Positions 18,655 through 28,227 of a stretch of 64,000 bases of DNA are shown one piece after another. Both the position numbers and the translations under genes were made by a program. The number at the start of each line of letters is the position of its first letter. Position 1 is the first letter of the stretch. A model generated the notes under the pieces. It had not been told where the DNA came from, searched no databases, and saw nothing but the letters and a program-made list of their open reading frames with translations. This DNA comes from Candidatus Poribacteria bacterium (GTDB taxonomy: Bacteria; Poribacteria; WGA-4E; GCA-2687025), in contig JABGQA010000058.1 of the NCBI GenBank assembly GCA_018644665.1, forward strand, positions 297,893 through 361,892. Direction: 5' to 3'.

Positions 18655-20787
18655 TCAGTTCAGACTGGTCGCCAACTGGCGTTCGTACAACTCGACCATG
18701 TCGACGAACGCTCTCCGGTGGCCGCCGACGTCCGCGCCGAGCGAGCTACGTGCGAGTTCGAGGGCATCGCTCGGGGTTGCGTCGCCGACCGCCCCGGAGT
18801 CGCGGAGCAGCATCCCGAACAACGCGACCGCAGCCGAGAACCGGAAGCAGTCGGTGCATTCGCCGACGCGGGCGGCTGCCGCTACGGTGTGGGTGAGTAG
18901 GCTGCTGACGTCCTCGTCGGGTTGCTTGTACCGAAGCTTCACGGTGAGCAACTCGTCGGAGCCGCCCCTCGCCCCCAGATCCCTCCGGCCGTACTTGAGC
19001 GGGATCTCCAGCCCTGCAAGCTCGGGCGAATCCACGCCGCGCGGGATCACCTCGTAGAGGGCCGTCACGGTGTGTCCGGCTCCCAACTCGCCGGCATCCT
19101 TCCTGTCGTTCGCGAAGTCCTCGGCCGCGAGCAGGCGAGTCTCATACCCCACGAGCCGGTACGCCGCGACGTGCGCCGGGTTGAACTCCACCTGGATCTT
19201 CACATCCTTCGCGATCGTCTGGAGCGTCGCGCCCATCTCGTCGATGAGCACTTTCTTCGCTTCGAAGATCGAGTCGATGTAGTGGTAGGAGCCGTTCCCC
19301 TTGTCCGCGAGCTTGTGCATCTTGGCGTCTTTGAGATTGCCCTCGCCGAAGCCAAGCACGGTGAGGAACACGCCACCTCCACGTTCTTCCTCGATCATCT
19401 GGACGAGGGCGCCGTCGTCAGAGATGCCGACGTTGAAGTCGCCGTCGGTCGCCAGGAGGACGCGGTTGATGCCGCCGCGAATGAAGTTCCTGCGGGCCAG
19501 CTCGTACGCCGTCAGTATGCCCTGCGCTCCCGCGGTCGAGCCGCCCGCGCCCAGGTGGGAGACGACCTCTAGTATCTGTTGCTTCTCGGCCCCTGAGGTC
19601 GGCTCCAGCGCAATACCCGCATGCCCGGCGTACGTGACGATCGCCACGCGGTCTCGCTCGTCGAGTTCGCCGACGAGGAGTCGGAAGGCGCGCTTCAGCA
19701 GCGGAAGCTTGTTGTCGGGACGCATCGAGCCCGAGACGTCGAGGAGGAACACGAGATTGCTCGCCGGGCGATCTGCGTGGTCGACGCGCCGTCCTTGCAG
19801 GCCGACGTGCACCAGGCGATGCGCCGGCCGCCACGGCGCCTCCCCAACCTCGGTGTAGACGGCGAATGGGTCACCGCCGCTGGGTTCGGGGTAGTCGTAG
19901 CGGAAGTAGTTGATCATCTCCTCGACGCGGACGGCGTCGCTGGGCGGGCGATGCCCCTGCGTGACGAAGCGACGGACGTTGCTGTATGAAGCCGTATCTA
20001 CGTCGATGGCGAAGGTGGAAAGGGGATCGTCGATGGGAGACCGGAAGCGGTTGTCGGCGAAGGCGTCGTACGATTCGGCTCCAATCGGCGCCGTGCGTCT
20101 CGGACCCGTCGGCGCGTTCACGCCAGGAGCGGCCGGCCCCGGCACGTAGTCCCTGTACTGGGAGTGTCCGGGCGGCGTCGCGGACACCCGAACGCTCTGT
20201 GGCGCCGAAGCCGGCGCGGATCCGCCGCTGAGGCCGCCATACGCGGTGACGGCTTTGGATTCGCCGCTGCCGACCGCCATGGAGCCACCGGGCCGTCCGA
20301 CGCTGGGTCCTCGCCCCACGGCCCGGCCGCCTGGTTGACCCTTGGGCAGTGGAGCCGGCCTGTCTAGCGTGGCGGGCCTGCGCGTGGTCATGCTCCCAGC
20401 GGGGGCCGACTGTACCTGCGGTTGGGCTCTCGTGTGTCCGGGCGGCGCAGGCGCCTTCAGCGTTCCCTCTGCGGTCGGCGATGGCGTTGTCAACAGCGGC
20501 GCTGTGTCAGGCCCGGCCGTGCGGACGACTGGTCTCCCAACGTCCGGGCCGTCAGCCACCCGGAACGCCTTCGGGGAGGGTTCCGCAGGCGACGACTCCA
20601 CGCGCCGCCTCCGGCCCCTGGCCATCGGCGGCGGCAGCGGCGGAACGTACACCGCGTCGAACCGCAACGGCGCGCGTTCGTCGGCGCGTTCATGGGTGAC
20701 GTGCAGCCCCACGAACAGCAGCAGGACGGCATGCAGTGCGAGGGCGGTCAGTGCGGCGAGGCCAACGCGGGACGCGTGGCGGGTCAT
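18655..20787 (-). CDS. Membrane-anchored von Willebrand type A domain protein (YfbK-like), long paralogue
   Basis: The 710-residue protein shares its N-terminal anchor (MTRHASRVGLAALTALALH) and its whole C-terminal two thirds with the vWA protein at 16429. These parts include the FADNRFRSPIDDPLSTFAIDV segment, the MIDAS DVSGS (about residue 348) and the DUF3520-like end. It differs by a Pro/Gly/Ser-rich linker of about 180 residues (about 50-230) that is much longer than its neighbour's and probably spans envelope space. RBS GGGAGGGAT lies just before the ATG. Promoter, leader, coding region and 3' hairpin are all duplicated, so the pair arose by tandem duplication of a complete unit. Confidence 0.88.
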   Translation of the reverse strand: MTRHASRVGLAALTALALHAVLLLFVGLHVTHERADERAPLRFDAVYVPPLPPPMARGRRRRVESSPAEPSPKAFRVADGPDVGRPVVRTAGPDTAPLLTTPSPTAEGTLKAPAPPGHTRAQPQVQSAPAGSMTTRRPATLDRPAPLPKGQPGGRAVGRGPSVGRPGGSMAVGSGESKAVTAYGGLSGGSAPASAPQSVRVSATPPGHSQYRDYVPGPAAPGVNAPTGPRRTAPIGAESYDAFADNRFRSPIDDPLSTFAIDVDTASYSNVRRFVTQGHRPPSDAVRVEEMINYFRYDYPEPSGGDPFAVYTEVGEAPWRPAHRLVHVGLQGRRVDHADRPASNLVFLLDVSGSMRPDNKLPLLKRAFRLLVGELDERDRVAIVTYAGHAGIALEPTSGAEKQQILEVVSHLGAGGSTAGAQGILTAYELARRNFIRGGINRVLLATDGDFNVGISDDGALVQMIEEERGGGVFLTVLGFGEGNLKDAKMHKLADKGNGSYHYIDSIFEAKKVLIDEMGATLQTIAKDVKIQVEFNPAHVAAYRLVGYETRLLAAEDFANDRKDAGELGAGHTVTALYEVIPRGVDSPELAGLEIPLKYGRRDLGARGGSDELLTVKLRYKQPDEDVSSLLTHTVAAAARVGECTDCFRFSAAVALFGMLLRDSGAVGDATPSDALELARSSLGADVGGHRRAFVDMVELYERQLATSLN

Positions 20788-20842
20788 GGTGATCCCTCCC
20801 GGCGGTTAGCGTAGGCAGTTGCGTTTCCTGCTACCAACTAGG

Positions 20843-20858
20843 AGCAATGAGCGTGCCA
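20843..20858 (-). promoter_or_regulatory. Sigma-54 (RpoN) promoter of the vWA gene at 18655
   Basis: TGGCACGCTCATTGCT on the minus strand is a consensus -24/-12 element, about 55 bases upstream of the ATG at 20787. It differs by one base from the element at 18278. The surrounding leader of about 75 bases is conserved between the two genes. The rest of the 20788-21001 gap shows nothing I can name. Confidence 0.75.
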
Positions 20859-21001
20859 CGATGTTGCAGGAGGGAGCATGGACATGCCGATCCAGTCAGA
20901 AAGGCACGCAAGAGCGATGACGCCGTCCGACGAGGCCGGCGGCTCTGCACCATACCGTGCTTGGCCGCCCGTCGCAGGAGTCGAACGCGTGCAGGCAAGG
21001 C

Positions 21002-23686
21002 CTATCCGGGCGCGACGGCCCGCTCGACGCTCACGGCGCACACCTTGTATTCGGGCGTCTTGGACACGGGGTCGAGGGCGGCTGTCGTCAGGAGGTTCGC
21101 GGCGGCCTCCTTGAAGTGGAACGTCGTGTATACCGTGCCGACGGGGGTCGTCGCCGTGATTTCCGCGCGCGCTACGATCTCGCCGCGCCGCGACGATATC
21201 TTCGCGTAGTCCTCGTCCCCCAGATTCAGCCGCAGGGCGTCCTGCGGGTTGATCTCCAACGTGGCCTCGGGACAGAGCGTGTCCAATCCGGGGGACTTCC
21301 GCGTCATGATCGTGTCGTAGTGGTACAGCGAGCGCCCGGTCGTCAGTACGAGGGGATACTCGTCGTCCACGGGCTCGTGTGGGGGCGTGAACTCGATGGC
21401 GTGGAACTTCCCGCGCCCGCGCACGAACTCCCCCTTGTGGAGGTAGGGCGTGCCGGGGTGCTCCTCGTCGGGACACGGCCACTGCAGCCCGACCGATCCC
21501 AGCCGATGCGGGCGGATGCCGCCGTAATTGGGCGCGAGGTCGGCGATCTCGTTCAGGATGTCGTCGGGCGAGTCGTATTCCATCGGATAACCCATGCGTG
21601 ACGACAGCTCGCCCACGATGCGCCAGTCGGGCAGCGTGCCTTCCAGTGGCGCGAGCGCCTCGTGCATGCGTTGGACGCGTCTCTCTGTGTTCGTGACCGT
21701 GCCGTCCTTCTCGGCAAAACTGGACGCCGGTAGGACAACATCGGCGAGTTCGGCCGTCTCCGTGAGGAAGATGTCCTGCACGAGCAGGAAGTCCAGCCTC
21801 CCCAATGCCTCGGTGACGTGGTTCGCGTCGGCGTCGCTCATCACGGGGTTCTCGCCCATGACGTACATCGCGCGAACATCCCCGTCGTACGCGCCGTCTG
21901 TCATCTCGACAAGAGTGCGTCCAACCGAATCGGACAGCTCCGCATCCCAAGCCGCCTCGAACGTGGCGTGGACGGCCGGGTCATCGACCTTCTGATAGCC
22001 CGGGTAGACGTTCGGCAGTGCGCCCATGTCGCACGCGCCCTGCACGTTGTTCTGTCCGCGCAACGGATTCACACCCGAACTCGGCTTACCGATGTTGCCC
22101 GTGAGCATGGCGAGGTTCGCGAGCGACTTCACGTTGTCTGTGCCGCTCGTGTGCTGCGTAATGCCGAGGGTGTAGAGGATCGTCGCCGTTTCGGCCTCGG
22201 CGTACATTCGGGCCGCGCGGCGCAGGTCGTCGGGCGCGACGCCGGTGATCCGCTCGACGAATTCTGGCGTGTACCTCTCAACGGTCGCCCGTAGTTCCTC
22301 GAAGTCCTCGGTGCGCGCTTCGATGAACTCGCGGTCGTGCAGGTCTTCGGCGATGACGACGTGCATCAAGCCGTTGATGAGCGCGACGTCCGAGCCGCAC
22401 TCCAGCCGTAGGTGGACGTCGGCCAGCCGGGCGACTTCTATCCGCCGCGGGTCGGCGACGACGAGTTTCGTTCGTCCGCTCCGTACCGCGCGCTTAACAC
22501 CGAGGCCGATGATCGGATGCGCCTGCGTCGTGTTCGACCCGATGATGAAGATGACGTCCGCGTGCTCGATCTCGGCGATCGAGTTGGTCATCGCTCCGCT
22601 GCCGAATGAGGCGGCCAGACCGGCCACCGTGGGCGAGTGTCAAGTACGGGCGCAGTGGTCGACGTTGTTCGTCCCCATCACCCCCCTTGTGAACTTCTGG
22701 AGGAGGTAGTTCTCCTCGTTACTGCATTTCGCCGAACTCATCGCCGCGAAGGCATCGGCTCCGTGCTTCTCCTTGATCTCCGTCAGGCGCCGCGTCACCG
22801 TGGTCAACGCCTCATCCCACGTGGCCGGTCGCAAGGCCCCGTTCTCTCGTATGAGCGGCTCCGTGAGGCGGTCCGGGCTGTTGACGTAGCCGAGCCCGAA
22901 TCGGCCCTTGACGCACAGGCTGCCGCGATTCGCCGGGTTGTCTTGGTCGCCGCGGACGTGCGTAATGCGATTGCCACGCGTGCCGATGAACATCCCGCAT
23001 CCCACGCCGCAGAACGGGCAGATGCTGGCCGCCTCGCGGGCCGGATCCTCGAACGTTTTGGGCACGAGCGCACCGACCGGACACCGGACAACGCATTCTC
23101 CACAGGAGACGCACGAGGAGTCGATGATGGGCCGGTCGGCGAACGTGCCGATGCGCGTGTCCATGCCGCGATGCGTGAAGTCGATGGCCCCGATGTTCTG
23201 TAGTTCGTCGCACGTGCGGACGCATATGCCGCAGAGGACGCACTTCTCCATCTCGAGGTCGAAGAACGGGTTGGATGTATCGGGTGGGACGGCCGTCTCG
23301 GTGCGTCGCAGGCGGACCATGCGGTCGGCGTCGTGGCCTATGAACGCCGACACGCGCTGCAGTTCGCACTTCCCGTTCGCGGAGCAGGGCAGGCACTCGA
23401 GCGGATGGTTCGCCAGGATAAGTTCGAGCGCCACCTTGCGCGACTTCGTCACGTCGGGCGTCTCGGTGGACACGGTCAGACCGTCCTCGACGGGAACGCG
23501 GCAGGCGACAACGGAGCGCCCGTTTACGTCCACCATGCAAAGGCGGCATGCCCCCGACGGCGTCAGGTCCGGGTGATGGCACAGGTGCGGGATGTATACC
23601 CCCGCGTCGAGAGCGGCGTCCAGCAGGTTGGCGCCGGCTGCGGCCTCCACCTCGACGCCGTCGATCGTTAGTTTGACGGTGTCCAT
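21002..23686 (-). CDS. fdhA: Formate dehydrogenase catalytic subunit, selenocysteine-containing, NuoG-like N-terminus
   Basis: One frame of 894 codons runs through a TGA at 22640-22642 (codon 349), read as Sec in VDHCART-Sec-HSPTVAGLA, the invariant active-site context of molybdenum/tungsten formate dehydrogenases. Domains in order: a 2Fe-2S plant-type ferredoxin (CHHPDLTPSGACRLC), a His/Cys cluster segment (HPLECLPCSANGKC), two 4Fe-4S motifs (CVLCGICVRTC, CVSCGECVVRCP), the 4Fe-4S of the molybdopterin domain (CPFCGVGCGM), the bis-MGD catalytic domain and the molydopterin-binding C-terminus. It oxidises formate to CO2 and passes electrons to the NuoF/NuoE-like partners encoded upstream. ATG 23686 follows GGAGAGG; an ATG 12 bases earlier is possible. 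No fdhD or sel genes lie in the window. Confidence 0.95.
22610..22628 (-). promoter_or_regulatory. SECIS hairpin of formate dehydrogenase
   Basis: GGTGGCC-GGTCT-GGCCGCC on the minus strand forms a 7-bp stem (one G-U pair). Its GGTCT loop begins 19 bases after the TGA. The loop and placement closely resemble the Escherichia coli fdhF SECIS, where GGUCU is bound by SelB. This confirms that the TGA is decoded as selenocysteine. Confidence 0.92.
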
Positions 23687-23737
23687 GCCTCTCCGCATCT
23701 GTTGGTCACGGCGCGCCAGACGCCCGCACGGTGGAGA

Positions 23738-25567
23738 TCACGCCGACACGAACGCTTCTGGCGACGTAAGTCGTTCGACGGCCGCGATCTTCGGGGGACA
23801 CACCTCGAAGCACAGCCCGCACTTGATGCAAGCCGACTGGTCGATCACATGCGCCGTCTTAACGTCCCCAGCGATGGAGTCCTGTGGGCACGCCTTCGCG
23901 CAGAGCCTGCATCCCACGCATTCGTCGGCGACGACGCGGTAGTAGACGAACTCACGGCACATCCCCGCGGGGCACGTTTCCCGCTCGATGTGCGCCTCGT
24001 ACTCCTCGCGGAAGTACTTGATCGTCGTCAGGATGGGATTCGGCGCCGTTTGGCCCAGGCCGCAGAGCGACCCCAGCTTGACGCCCTCGCCCAACTCCAG
24101 CAGCAGGTCGACATCCCCCGGCTTCCCACGGTTCTCCGTGATGTCCTCTAGGATGTCCAGCAGTTGCCGCGTGCCCAGTCGGCACGGCCCGCACTTCCCG
24201 CACGACTCCTTCTGCGTGAAGTCGAGGAAGTAGCGCGCGACATCCACCATGCAGGTGTCTTCGTCCATGACGACCATGCCGCCGGACCCCATGATCGACC
24301 CGGCGTCCCGCAGCGACGCGTAGTCCACAGGCGTGTGCAGGCGCGACGCCGGGAGACATCCCCCCGACGGCCCGCCGGTCTGGACCGCCTTGAACCGCTT
24401 GCCGTCCGGGATGCCGCCGCCGATGTCGTAGATGATCCTGCGCAGCGACGTGCCCATGGGCACTTCTATAAGCCCGCTGTTGGCGATCTTGCCGGTCAGG
24501 GCGAAGACCGCCGTGCCTTTGCTGTCGCCGGTCCCGATGCCAGCGAACCACTCGGCGCCCTTGTCAAGAATCACGGGGACCGTGGCGAGCGTCTTCACGT
24601 TGTTGATGAGGGTCGGCTTGCCCCAGAGACCGGACTGCGCGGGGAACGGGGGGCGCGGCGTCGGCATGCCCCTCTCGCCCTCGATGGACGCCATGAGCGC
24701 GGTCTCCTCGCCGCACACGAACGCGCCCGCGCCCTCGAAGACGTTGAGGTCGAAGCTGAAGTCGGCGCCCAGGATGCCCACGCCGAGATAGCCCCGCTCG
24801 CGCGCCTGGTCGATCGCCATGCGCAGGCGCGCCATCGCCAGCGGATACTCCGCGCGGGCGTAGACATAGCCCTGCTGCGCGCCGATGGCGTACCCCGCGA
24901 TCACCATGCCTTCGATGACCGCGTGTGGATCCGCTTCTAGGATGGATCGGTCCATGAACGCGCCGGGGTCGCCTTCGTCCGCGTTGCAGACGACGTACTT
25001 CGCGTCCGACGACTCCTTACGGCAGAATTCCCACTTCACGCCGCTGGGGAATCCCGCGCCCCCGCGACCCCTCAGCCCCGATGCCGTCACCTCCGCGACG
25101 ACCTCCTCGGGCGTCCTGTCCCGCAACGTGGCGGCGAGGGTCGAATAGCCGCCTTCGTCGATGTACTCGTCGATCTCCTCGGGATTGATGCGCCCGCAGT
25201 TGCGCAGGATGACCCGCTGCTGACCCTTGTAGAACGGTATGTCGTGGTAGGTGGGTATCGGTTCCTGCGTCGTGGGATCGTGGTAGAACAGGCGCTCGAC
25301 GGGCTCGCCGTCTTTGAGGTGGTCCTCCGCGATGGCCGGCGCGTCGTCCGGCTCCACACGGGAATAGAAGATGCCCTCCGGCTCGACGACCACGATCGGC
25401 CCTTGTTGGCAGAACCCGTGGCAGCCGGTGAGCTTGATACGCGCGCCGTCGACGCCCAGCCGGTCGACTTCCGCCTCGAGGGCGGCCTGGACGGCCGGCG
25501 ACCTCTGCGAGGCGCAGCCCGTGCCCTGGCATACGAGGACTTCGCGCGTTTCGCCGTCGGCGCCCAT
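23738..25567 (-). CDS. fdhB: NuoF-like NADH/flavin subunit of NAD-dependent formate dehydrogenase
   Basis: The 609-residue protein has three parts. An N-terminal thioredoxin-like 2Fe-2S domain has CQGTGC and GCHGFC. The NuoF core has the FMN/NAD motifs GRGGAGFPSGVKWEF and NADEGDPGAFMDR and a 4Fe-4S site ESCGKCGPCRLGT (about residue 470). A C-terminal bacterial ferredoxin domain has CVGCRLCAKACP and CIKCGLCFEVCP. This architecture is that of HoxF/HydB/FdhB subunits, which pass electrons between NAD(H) and iron-sulfur partners. I chose ATG 25567 with AGGAG 8 bases upstream, just after the NuoE-like stop; a GTG at 25585 would overlap it. The order NuoE-NuoF-FdhA on one strand is that of soluble NAD-linked formate dehydrogenase. 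Confidence 0.92.
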   Translation of the reverse strand: MGADGETREVLVCQGTGCASQRSPAVQAALEAEVDRLGVDGARIKLTGCHGFCQQGPIVVVEPEGIFYSRVEPDDAPAIAEDHLKDGEPVERLFYHDPTTQEPIPTYHDIPFYKGQQRVILRNCGRINPEEIDEYIDEGGYSTLAATLRDRTPEEVVAEVTASGLRGRGGAGFPSGVKWEFCRKESSDAKYVVCNADEGDPGAFMDRSILEADPHAVIEGMVIAGYAIGAQQGYVYARAEYPLAMARLRMAIDQARERGYLGVGILGADFSFDLNVFEGAGAFVCGEETALMASIEGERGMPTPRPPFPAQSGLWGKPTLINNVKTLATVPVILDKGAEWFAGIGTGDSKGTAVFALTGKIANSGLIEVPMGTSLRRIIYDIGGGIPDGKRFKAVQTGGPSGGCLPASRLHTPVDYASLRDAGSIMGSGGMVVMDEDTCMVDVARYFLDFTQKESCGKCGPCRLGTRQLLDILEDITENRGKPGDVDLLLELGEGVKLGSLCGLGQTAPNPILTTIKYFREEYEAHIERETCPAGMCREFVYYRVVADECVGCRLCAKACPQDSIAGDVKTAHVIDQSACIKCGLCFEVCPPKIAAVERLTSPEAFVSA

Positions 25568-25581
25568 CCTGGGTCTCCTGG

Positions 25582-26028
25582 TCACTCCGCCGGGTACATC
25601 TCGGTCACGTCGTTACGTGTGAGTCGTCCACGCACGTCGTCGTTCACCGTCATGCACGGGGCAAGGGCGCAGCACCCGATGCACGCGACGGTCTCTAGCG
25701 TGTACTTCTCGTCGTCGGTCGTCTCGCCTTCGCCGATGCCCAACTGTCGCGATAGCTCGTCCAGCACTTGCTGAGCCCCGCTCACGTGACACGCGGTGCC
25801 GCGGCAGACCTGAATGACCGTGTCGCCGACGGGGGTGAATCGGAACTGCGCGTAGAACGAAGCCACGCCGTACAGTCGCGTCTCCGACACGCCCGTGAAC
25901 CGCGCGACGCGGATCATCTCACTCTCGGGCAGGTAGCCGAATTCGTCCTGCACACGCTGGAGGATGGGTATGATCTCGCCACGCGCGCCGTCGAAGGTGG
26001 CCAGCAGTGTGTCGATGCGCTCTTCCAC
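25582..26028 (-). CDS. fdhC: NuoE-like 2Fe-2S subunit of formate dehydrogenase
   Basis: The 148-residue protein has the NuoE helical N-terminus (GEIIPILQRVQDEFGYLPESE) and a thioredoxin-like 2Fe-2S domain with CRGTAC and CIGCCALAPC. It pairs with the NuoF-like subunit to form the diaphorase module. I chose GTG 26028, with AGAGG upstream and a length typical of NuoE; the open frame extends to a TTG at 26145, but that extension looks non-coding. It is the first gene of the three-gene operon running to 21002. Gene symbol use varies between species, so treat it as positional. Confidence 0.88.
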   Translation of the reverse strand: MEERIDTLLATFDGARGEIIPILQRVQDEFGYLPESEMIRVARFTGVSETRLYGVASFYAQFRFTPVGDTVIQVCRGTACHVSGAQQVLDELSRQLGIGEGETTDDEKYTLETVACIGCCALAPCMTVNDDVRGRLTRNDVTEMYPAE

Positions 26029-26491
26029 GGATTCGGCCTCTGTAGCGACTTCGGTAGAACCTCCACGGGCGCCGGTCAGGTGTCGACGGCGTCCGGCGAA
26101 CTGATAGCCTGGGGACCCGCGCTCTGGAAGGCTGGCGACGCGCAAGCCCGGCGACCACTGACGCGCGACGCGACAACACGGCCGGCCCGTGGGCGCACTG
26201 TGTCATGCGGGTTCGCGCCCATGCGGCCGACTGGCCTACGCGGTGAGTTGCTCCAGGACATTCTGCGTGCGCCGGGTGGAGGCCACGGGCATCTCTGTCG
26301 GGTACAGACGAAACGGGCATGTCGCCCGCGCGCCCCATACCCTATAGAGCAGCACGGTTACTGGCTCCAAGGATGATCGGGACGGGGGACAGCGGCCGAC
26401 ACGCGCGCGCGTCGCATTGCCGGTGCTGCGCCCTGTGTGGGACACTCGCCGCATCGTCGCGGGCCATGCCAGAGGATGCAGGGGGAAGCAC
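26029..26491. other. 463-base divergent intergenic region
   Basis: This separates the formate dehydrogenase operon (minus) from the dienelactone hydrolase gene (plus) and must hold both promoters. The segment CCCTATAGAG near 26340 is the only AT-leaning stretch. I see no tRNA, repeat or convincing ORF. Confidence 0.5.
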
Positions 26492-27295
26492 ATGCGCGTT
26501 GCGGTCGTCGTCTGTATGGCGTTGGGGGCGCTGGCCACCACGGCTGTCGCTCAGGACTTCGCGTTGGCGCGCCTCGAGGACTCTCCGCGCCACCACGAGT
26601 GGGTCGCGTTGGAGCGCGAGGGTCGGACGCTCCACGCATTCGTCGTGTACCCCGAGGTCGGCGGCAAGGCGGACGCCGTAGTCGTCATCCACGAGAACCG
26701 TGGTCTCACCGACTGGGTGCGCTCCTTCGCCGATCAGGTAGCCGAGGCCGGCTACCTGGCCATCGCCCCCGACATGCTCTCCGGTGACGGCCCGGACGGC
26801 GGCAAGACGAGCGACTTCCCGTCGTCAGACGCCGCGCGCGAGGGGATATACGGCCTCGACCCGGAGCGCGTGACCGGCGACCTGAACGCCGCGGCCGACT
26901 ACGTGACCGGGCTTCCGGCTGCCAGCCGCAAGGTCTCCGTCGCGGGGTTCTGCTGGGGTGGCTCGCAGACGTTCCGGTTCGCCACCAACCGTGAAGGTCT
27001 GACCGCCGCCTGCGTGTTCTACGGCAGCGCCCCGAAGTCCGCGGACGACATCGCGCGGATCAGCAGTCCCGTGTATGGGTTCTACGGTCAGAACGACAAC
27101 CGCATCAACAGCACCCTCGACGACACGGCGAGCATGATGACGGCGGCCGGCAAGACGTTCGATCCCGTCATCTACGATGGCGCCGGCCACGCGTTCATGC
27201 GTCGTGGGGACGCGCCGGACGCCGACGACGCGAGCCGGGCGGCCCGCGACGGCGCCTTCAAGCGCCTCATCGGCATCCTCGGTGACGGTGGATGA
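26492..27295 (+). CDS. Dienelactone hydrolase family protein, exported
   Basis: The 267-residue protein starts at ATG 26492 behind GGGGGAAG with a signal peptide (VAVVVCMALGALATTAVAQ), then an alpha/beta hydrolase fold. The dienelactone hydrolase nucleophile elbow is GFCWGG with Cys as nucleophile, the Asp is in GQNDNRI and the His in GAGHAF. The family hydrolyses cyclic esters and lactones; export suggests an extracytoplasmic substrate. Its stop overlaps the ATG of the ABC ATPase gene (ATGA), so it is coupled to the exporter that follows. The link between a secreted hydrolase and this exporter is not obvious. Confidence 0.88.
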   Translation: MRVAVVVCMALGALATTAVAQDFALARLEDSPRHHEWVALEREGRTLHAFVVYPEVGGKADAVVVIHENRGLTDWVRSFADQVAEAGYLAIAPDMLSGDGPDGGKTSDFPSSDAAREGIYGLDPERVTGDLNAAADYVTGLPAASRKVSVAGFCWGGSQTFRFATNREGLTAACVFYGSAPKSADDIARISSPVYGFYGQNDNRINSTLDDTASMMTAAGKTFDPVIYDGAGHAFMRRGDAPDADDASRAARDGAFKRLIGILGDGG

Positions 27296-28227
27296 CGGCT
27301 GCGATCGACGCGCAAGGCCTTCGCAAGGTATACCGAGGCCGCCGGAGACGCCCCGGAACCGTGGCCGTGGACTCTCTGGATCTGCGCGTAGAGCCGGGGG
27401 AGGTGTTCGGCTTCCTGGGCCGCAATGGGGCCGGGAAGACGACTGCGGTCATGATGTTGCTGGGGTGCGTCGCCCCGACGGCCGGCGACGCCACGGTGTT
27501 CGGCGAGCCCATCGGCGCGCCCGCGTCGCGTAGTCGCGTGGGGTTCCTGCCCGAGAAGTTCCGCTTCCACGAATTCCTCACTGCGCGCGAGTTGCTCATG
27601 TTTCATGGGCGCCTCGCCGGAATGTCGCGCGAGGCGTGCGCTGCGCGAATCCCGGACGTGCTGGATCTGGTAGGCCTCGGTGACGCGATCGACAAACAGG
27701 TGCGGGAATTCTCGAAGGGGATGCAGCAGCGCGTGGGCCTCGGCCAGGCGCTCATCGCCGACCCCGACCTCCTCGTGCTCGATGAACCCACGTCGGCATT
27801 GGACCCGCTCGGTCGCCGCGACGTGCGCGATGTGCTACTGCGGCTAAAGGCCGAGGGCAAGACCGTCTTCCTCAACTCCCATCTTCTGTCGGAAGTGGAG
27901 TTGTGCTGCGATCGGGTGGCGATACTCGACCACGGTCGCGTCCTGCGGCAGGGGCCGATAGACGAACTCCTCCACTCCATCATGCGCGTGGACATCCGCG
28001 CTGACGGCCTCACCGCCAGCCTTGTCGAGGCGTTGGGCACTCGCGGGTCCGTCGAGACATGGGATGAAGGCGCGGGTACGCTACGCATCGGCGTGGCCGA
28101 CCCGGACGTCATACCAGGCCTCACGCGCGCGCTTGTCGATGGCGGGGCGGACGTGCACTCGATCGTGCCGCATCGTGAGTCGCTGGAGGAGTTCTTCGTG
28201 CGCGTGGTACAGGACGGCGACCTATGA
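27292..28227 (+). CDS. ABC transporter ATP-binding protein (ABC-2 type)
   Basis: The 311-residue protein has Walker A GRNGAGKTT, signature FSKGMQQRVGLGQAL (Ser-Lys-Gly variant of LSGGQ), Walker B LLVLDEPTSALDP and H-loop NSHLLSEVE. The C-terminal extension of about 90 residues is typical of the CcmA/NatA class that pairs with ABC-2 permeases. It overlaps both neighbours by 4 bases, forming a tight operon with the hydrolase and permease. It powers export or membrane remodelling; the substrate is unknown. Confidence 0.93.
   Translation: MTAAIDAQGLRKVYRGRRRRPGTVAVDSLDLRVEPGEVFGFLGRNGAGKTTAVMMLLGCVAPTAGDATVFGEPIGAPASRSRVGFLPEKFRFHEFLTARELLMFHGRLAGMSREACAARIPDVLDLVGLGDAIDKQVREFSKGMQQRVGLGQALIADPDLLVLDEPTSALDPLGRRDVRDVLLRLKAEGKTVFLNSHLLSEVELCCDRVAILDHGRVLRQGPIDELLHSIMRVDIRADGLTASLVEALGTRGSVETWDEGAGTLRIGVADPDVIPGLTRALVDGGADVHSIVPHRESLEEFFVRVVQDGDL

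Noticed and set aside
20975..21005. tRNA-like GGAGTCGAACGC segment
   Set aside because: No acceptor stem, anticodon arm or full cloverleaf could be formed around it.
21002..23698. Two separate genes (NuoG-like protein and molybdopterin oxidoreductase)
   Set aside because: Both lie in one frame separated only by a TGA in the Sec context DHCART-x-HSPTV with a SECIS hairpin, so it is one gene.
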